DNA of 64,000 nucleotides from Nostoc sp. LPT (GTDB lineage: Bacteria; Cyanobacteriota; Cyanobacteriia; Cyanobacteriales; Nostocaceae), in assembly GCF_017115165.1 (NCBI RefSeq), contig NZ_JABXKF010000184.1, positions 85,280 to 149,279 on the forward strand, given 5' to 3'. A program made the position numbers and the translations under genes. Shown piece by piece: positions 62,399 through 64,000 of the stretch (its first letter is position 1; every line of letters begins with the position of its first letter). Below the pieces are notes generated by a model. The model did not search any database. It had not been told where the DNA came from and was given only the letters and a program-made list of their open reading frames with translations.

Positions 62399-62761
62399 TC
62401 CGGGTTTCTCAAGCAGAAAAAATTAAAATTTGACAAGAACAGAGATTTGCATATTAAAAAGCGCAATACAATTGCTACTCTAATTCAGCTTAACGTGGTT
62501 ATGGTGCATTTTGAAGAGGGTTATATGTGTGCGAGCGCAGTGCGAGTGGAGTAATTTGCGTATAAGTCAATACATTAAAAGTTTTAATATCTAGTCAATG
62601 CGATCGCCTACTTTTCAAATCTTGGCTTCAATTCCCCAACTACTGCTATATCTACGTTCTACACTTTCACTCTTTTGTTAAGAAAGATGTGACTAATGCA
62701 TAGCGTAAGGTTGCCCTCAGAACCTGTAGACTTTTTAGAGATAACTTCTTGGAAGTTTGTG
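62399..62761. other. Spacer between TerC and the GFA gene
   Basis: No gene seen. Mostly AT-rich with one HIP1-like CGATCGC near 62600 and a GCGAGCGCAGTGCGAGTGGA segment near 62532. Confidence 0.4.
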
Positions 62762-63166
62762 ATGCTCAAAACCTTTACTGGAAGCTGCCATTGTGGTGTA
62801 GTTCGATTTGAAGCCGACATCAACCTGAGCTTGGGTACAAACAAATGTAACTGCTCACTCTGTACGAAAACGCGGAATTGGAACGCTATCATCAAGCCTA
62901 GTGCATTCCGATTGCTCTCCGGCGAGAGTGACTTAAGTGACTACCAGTTCGGACTAAAGATTGGACATCATCTTTTCTGTAAGCATTGCGGCCTACACTC
63001 GTTTGCGCGTGGGTATCATGAACAGGTTGGTGGGGACTATATTACAGTTCAATTGGCTGCTCTCGACAACGCCGATATAGCAGAGATAGCTGAAGCACCC
63101 GTTCGATTCACTGATGGTCGTAACAACAACTGGGACTCACCTCCAGCCGAGACGAGGCATTTATAG
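62762..63166 (+). CDS. GFA family (glutathione-dependent formaldehyde-activating-like) protein
   Basis: A 134-residue zinc protein from ATG 62762; the frame is open 22 codons upstream but the family begins at LKTFTGSCHCG. Cys ligands are seen in SCHCGVVRF, NKCNCSLCTK and FCKHCGLHSF, the standard Gfa/CENP-V arrangement. The founding member was proposed to speed the formaldehyde-glutathione adduct; most homologues have no proven substrate. Confidence 0.85.
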   Translation: MLKTFTGSCHCGVVRFEADINLSLGTNKCNCSLCTKTRNWNAIIKPSAFRLLSGESDLSDYQFGLKIGHHLFCKHCGLHSFARGYHEQVGGDYITVQLAALDNADIAEIAEAPVRFTDGRNNNWDSPPAETRHL

Positions 63167-63855
63167 CGATCGCTAATCTCATAGGATGTGTCAAAAGAAG
63201 CAGGGGAGCAGGGAGCAGGGAGCAGGGGGAAAGGCTGGGACAAAGCTTGTACTTTGCCCCAGCCGAGCGCCCTTCCGGGGTGAGGCTTCGTACCGCTGCT
63301 CCCAAGCTCCACGCTCTTGAGAAGGGCTTGCTCCCCCTGCTAAGAGCCCCCTTCCCTGGAGCCTCTTCGGTGAGTTCGACGGTGAGAAAAAGGCAAAAAG
63401 CTTGCTAGATATGAATAACCAGAAATTGGGTACGTCAAGGCGATCGCTAAGATTATGTGGGATCTGAAGACTTGCTAACGCCAACGCGAACGCCGTCAGT
63501 CGGCGCTCAGACTTCTCTCCATGTTCCCGTGTAAGAGCGTCAACCTAAATGATAAGTCATTAAGCGGACATGATATTATAGCTTGGGTTAAGCGACAGCA
63601 TAGCTCAAGGCTTAGTCAGCACTAACTCAATGCTGAAATTGGATTATCAGCGATCGCCACTGAGGCAATCACTTCTAGCACTACAAAAGGGCAATTGCAT
63701 GAAAAGCGCTCTTGAACCATACAAATAGCAGTTTAGTCAATAAAAGTAAAGTCTCTGGAAGAGAAAACCGAAAATTTTCTGGAAAAGCCATCACAAATGC
63801 TGTAAGTAACTTTATTATAAATTACAAGCATATCTAGGACATATAAGATAACTTT
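63167..63855. other. Repeat-rich spacer
   Basis: Contains GGGGAGCAGGGAGCAGGGAG low complexity (63202-63230), a GC-rich stretch to about 63375 and a dispersed block CTAACGCCAACGCGAACGCC (63475-63494). The rest is AT-rich. No gene supported. Confidence 0.45.
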
Positions 63856-63990
63856 ATGACCATAGATTTACTAGAATTTTTTAAAGCAACAGACCCCAGC
63901 CGGACATTATACGTCAATCAAGGTTCAGATAAGAAGTATTATATTCTCACATCTTGCACCTGGAAATATGAATGTCAAAACCACAACTAA
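63856..63990 (+). pseudogene. Possible truncated start of an AAA-like-domain protein
   Basis: A 44-codon frame from ATG 63856 reads MTIDLLEFFKATDPSRTLYV then NQGSDKKYYI, which resembles the first 30 residues of large Nostoc proteins with an AAA-like domain. It then departs and stops at 63988-63990, where those proteins continue with a conserved segment. It may be a remnant, or a frameshift near the window edge. Confidence 0.35.
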
Positions 63991-64000
63991 GTGCAAGGAG

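Overview
The window reads as chromosome of a filamentous, Nostoc-like cyanobacterium. The octamer GCGATCGC (HIP1) is very frequent, intergenic spacers carry heptanucleotide tandem repeats and small dispersed repeats of the Nostoc type, and several genes belong to cyanobacterial families: cyanobacterial-type glutamate-cysteine ligase, DUF3685, DUF3153, phytol kinase, XisH/XisI and a cyanobacteriochrome-type sensor kinase. All calls come from reading the sequence; no database search was run.

Layout. 0-15 kb is an accessory, defence-flavoured region. It has the tail of a Fur-family regulator, a NACHT/pentapeptide-repeat NTPase, a DUF3685 pseudo-receiver protein, phytol kinase, and a dead TnpB gene disrupted by a dead IS630 element. 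Then comes a UPF1/COG1112-like SF1 helicase with an IF-2-type N-terminal domain, translationally overlapped by a PLD nuclease-like gene. That helicase/PLD pair resembles the Mokosh architecture, with IF2_N in an unusual place, but the helicase is broken by two in-frame stops and one frameshift. 15-20 kb is housekeeping: gshA, trmL and a LysM/M23 endopeptidase. 20.2-22.8 kb holds a 2.29 kb element just 3' of tRNA-Met. Its TGTACA ends and arrayed TnsB-like sites match the left-end plan of type V-K CRISPR-associated transposons, but it carries only a VapBC-like pair, a small membrane protein and remnants.

23-43 kb is mostly core: acyltransferase, trhO, a two-kinase operon whose first member has a DXCF cyanobacteriochrome GAF, mobA, a DUF255 protein, clpP, an RNase R family protein with an altered catalytic motif, ubiX and a LapA-like protein. 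43-47.7 kb is a second accessory patch: a cold-shock domain behind a double-glycine leader-like segment, an integrase fragment, aroK, and an xisH/xisI pair bracketed by a 146 bp duplication of the aroK 3' end, with xisH interrupted twice by repeats. 48-64 kb is core: argB, pyrE, an HxlR/azoreductase divergent pair with palindromic operators, pdxH, an AI-2E transporter, scpA, an NDP-sugar pyrophosphorylase, speA, ndk, TerC and a GFA protein.

The most notable items are the IF2_N-helicase/PLD locus, the miniature CAST-like element placed 61 nt from a GTN motif in tRNA-Met, the leader-like cold-shock protein, and the aroK duplication around xisHI.
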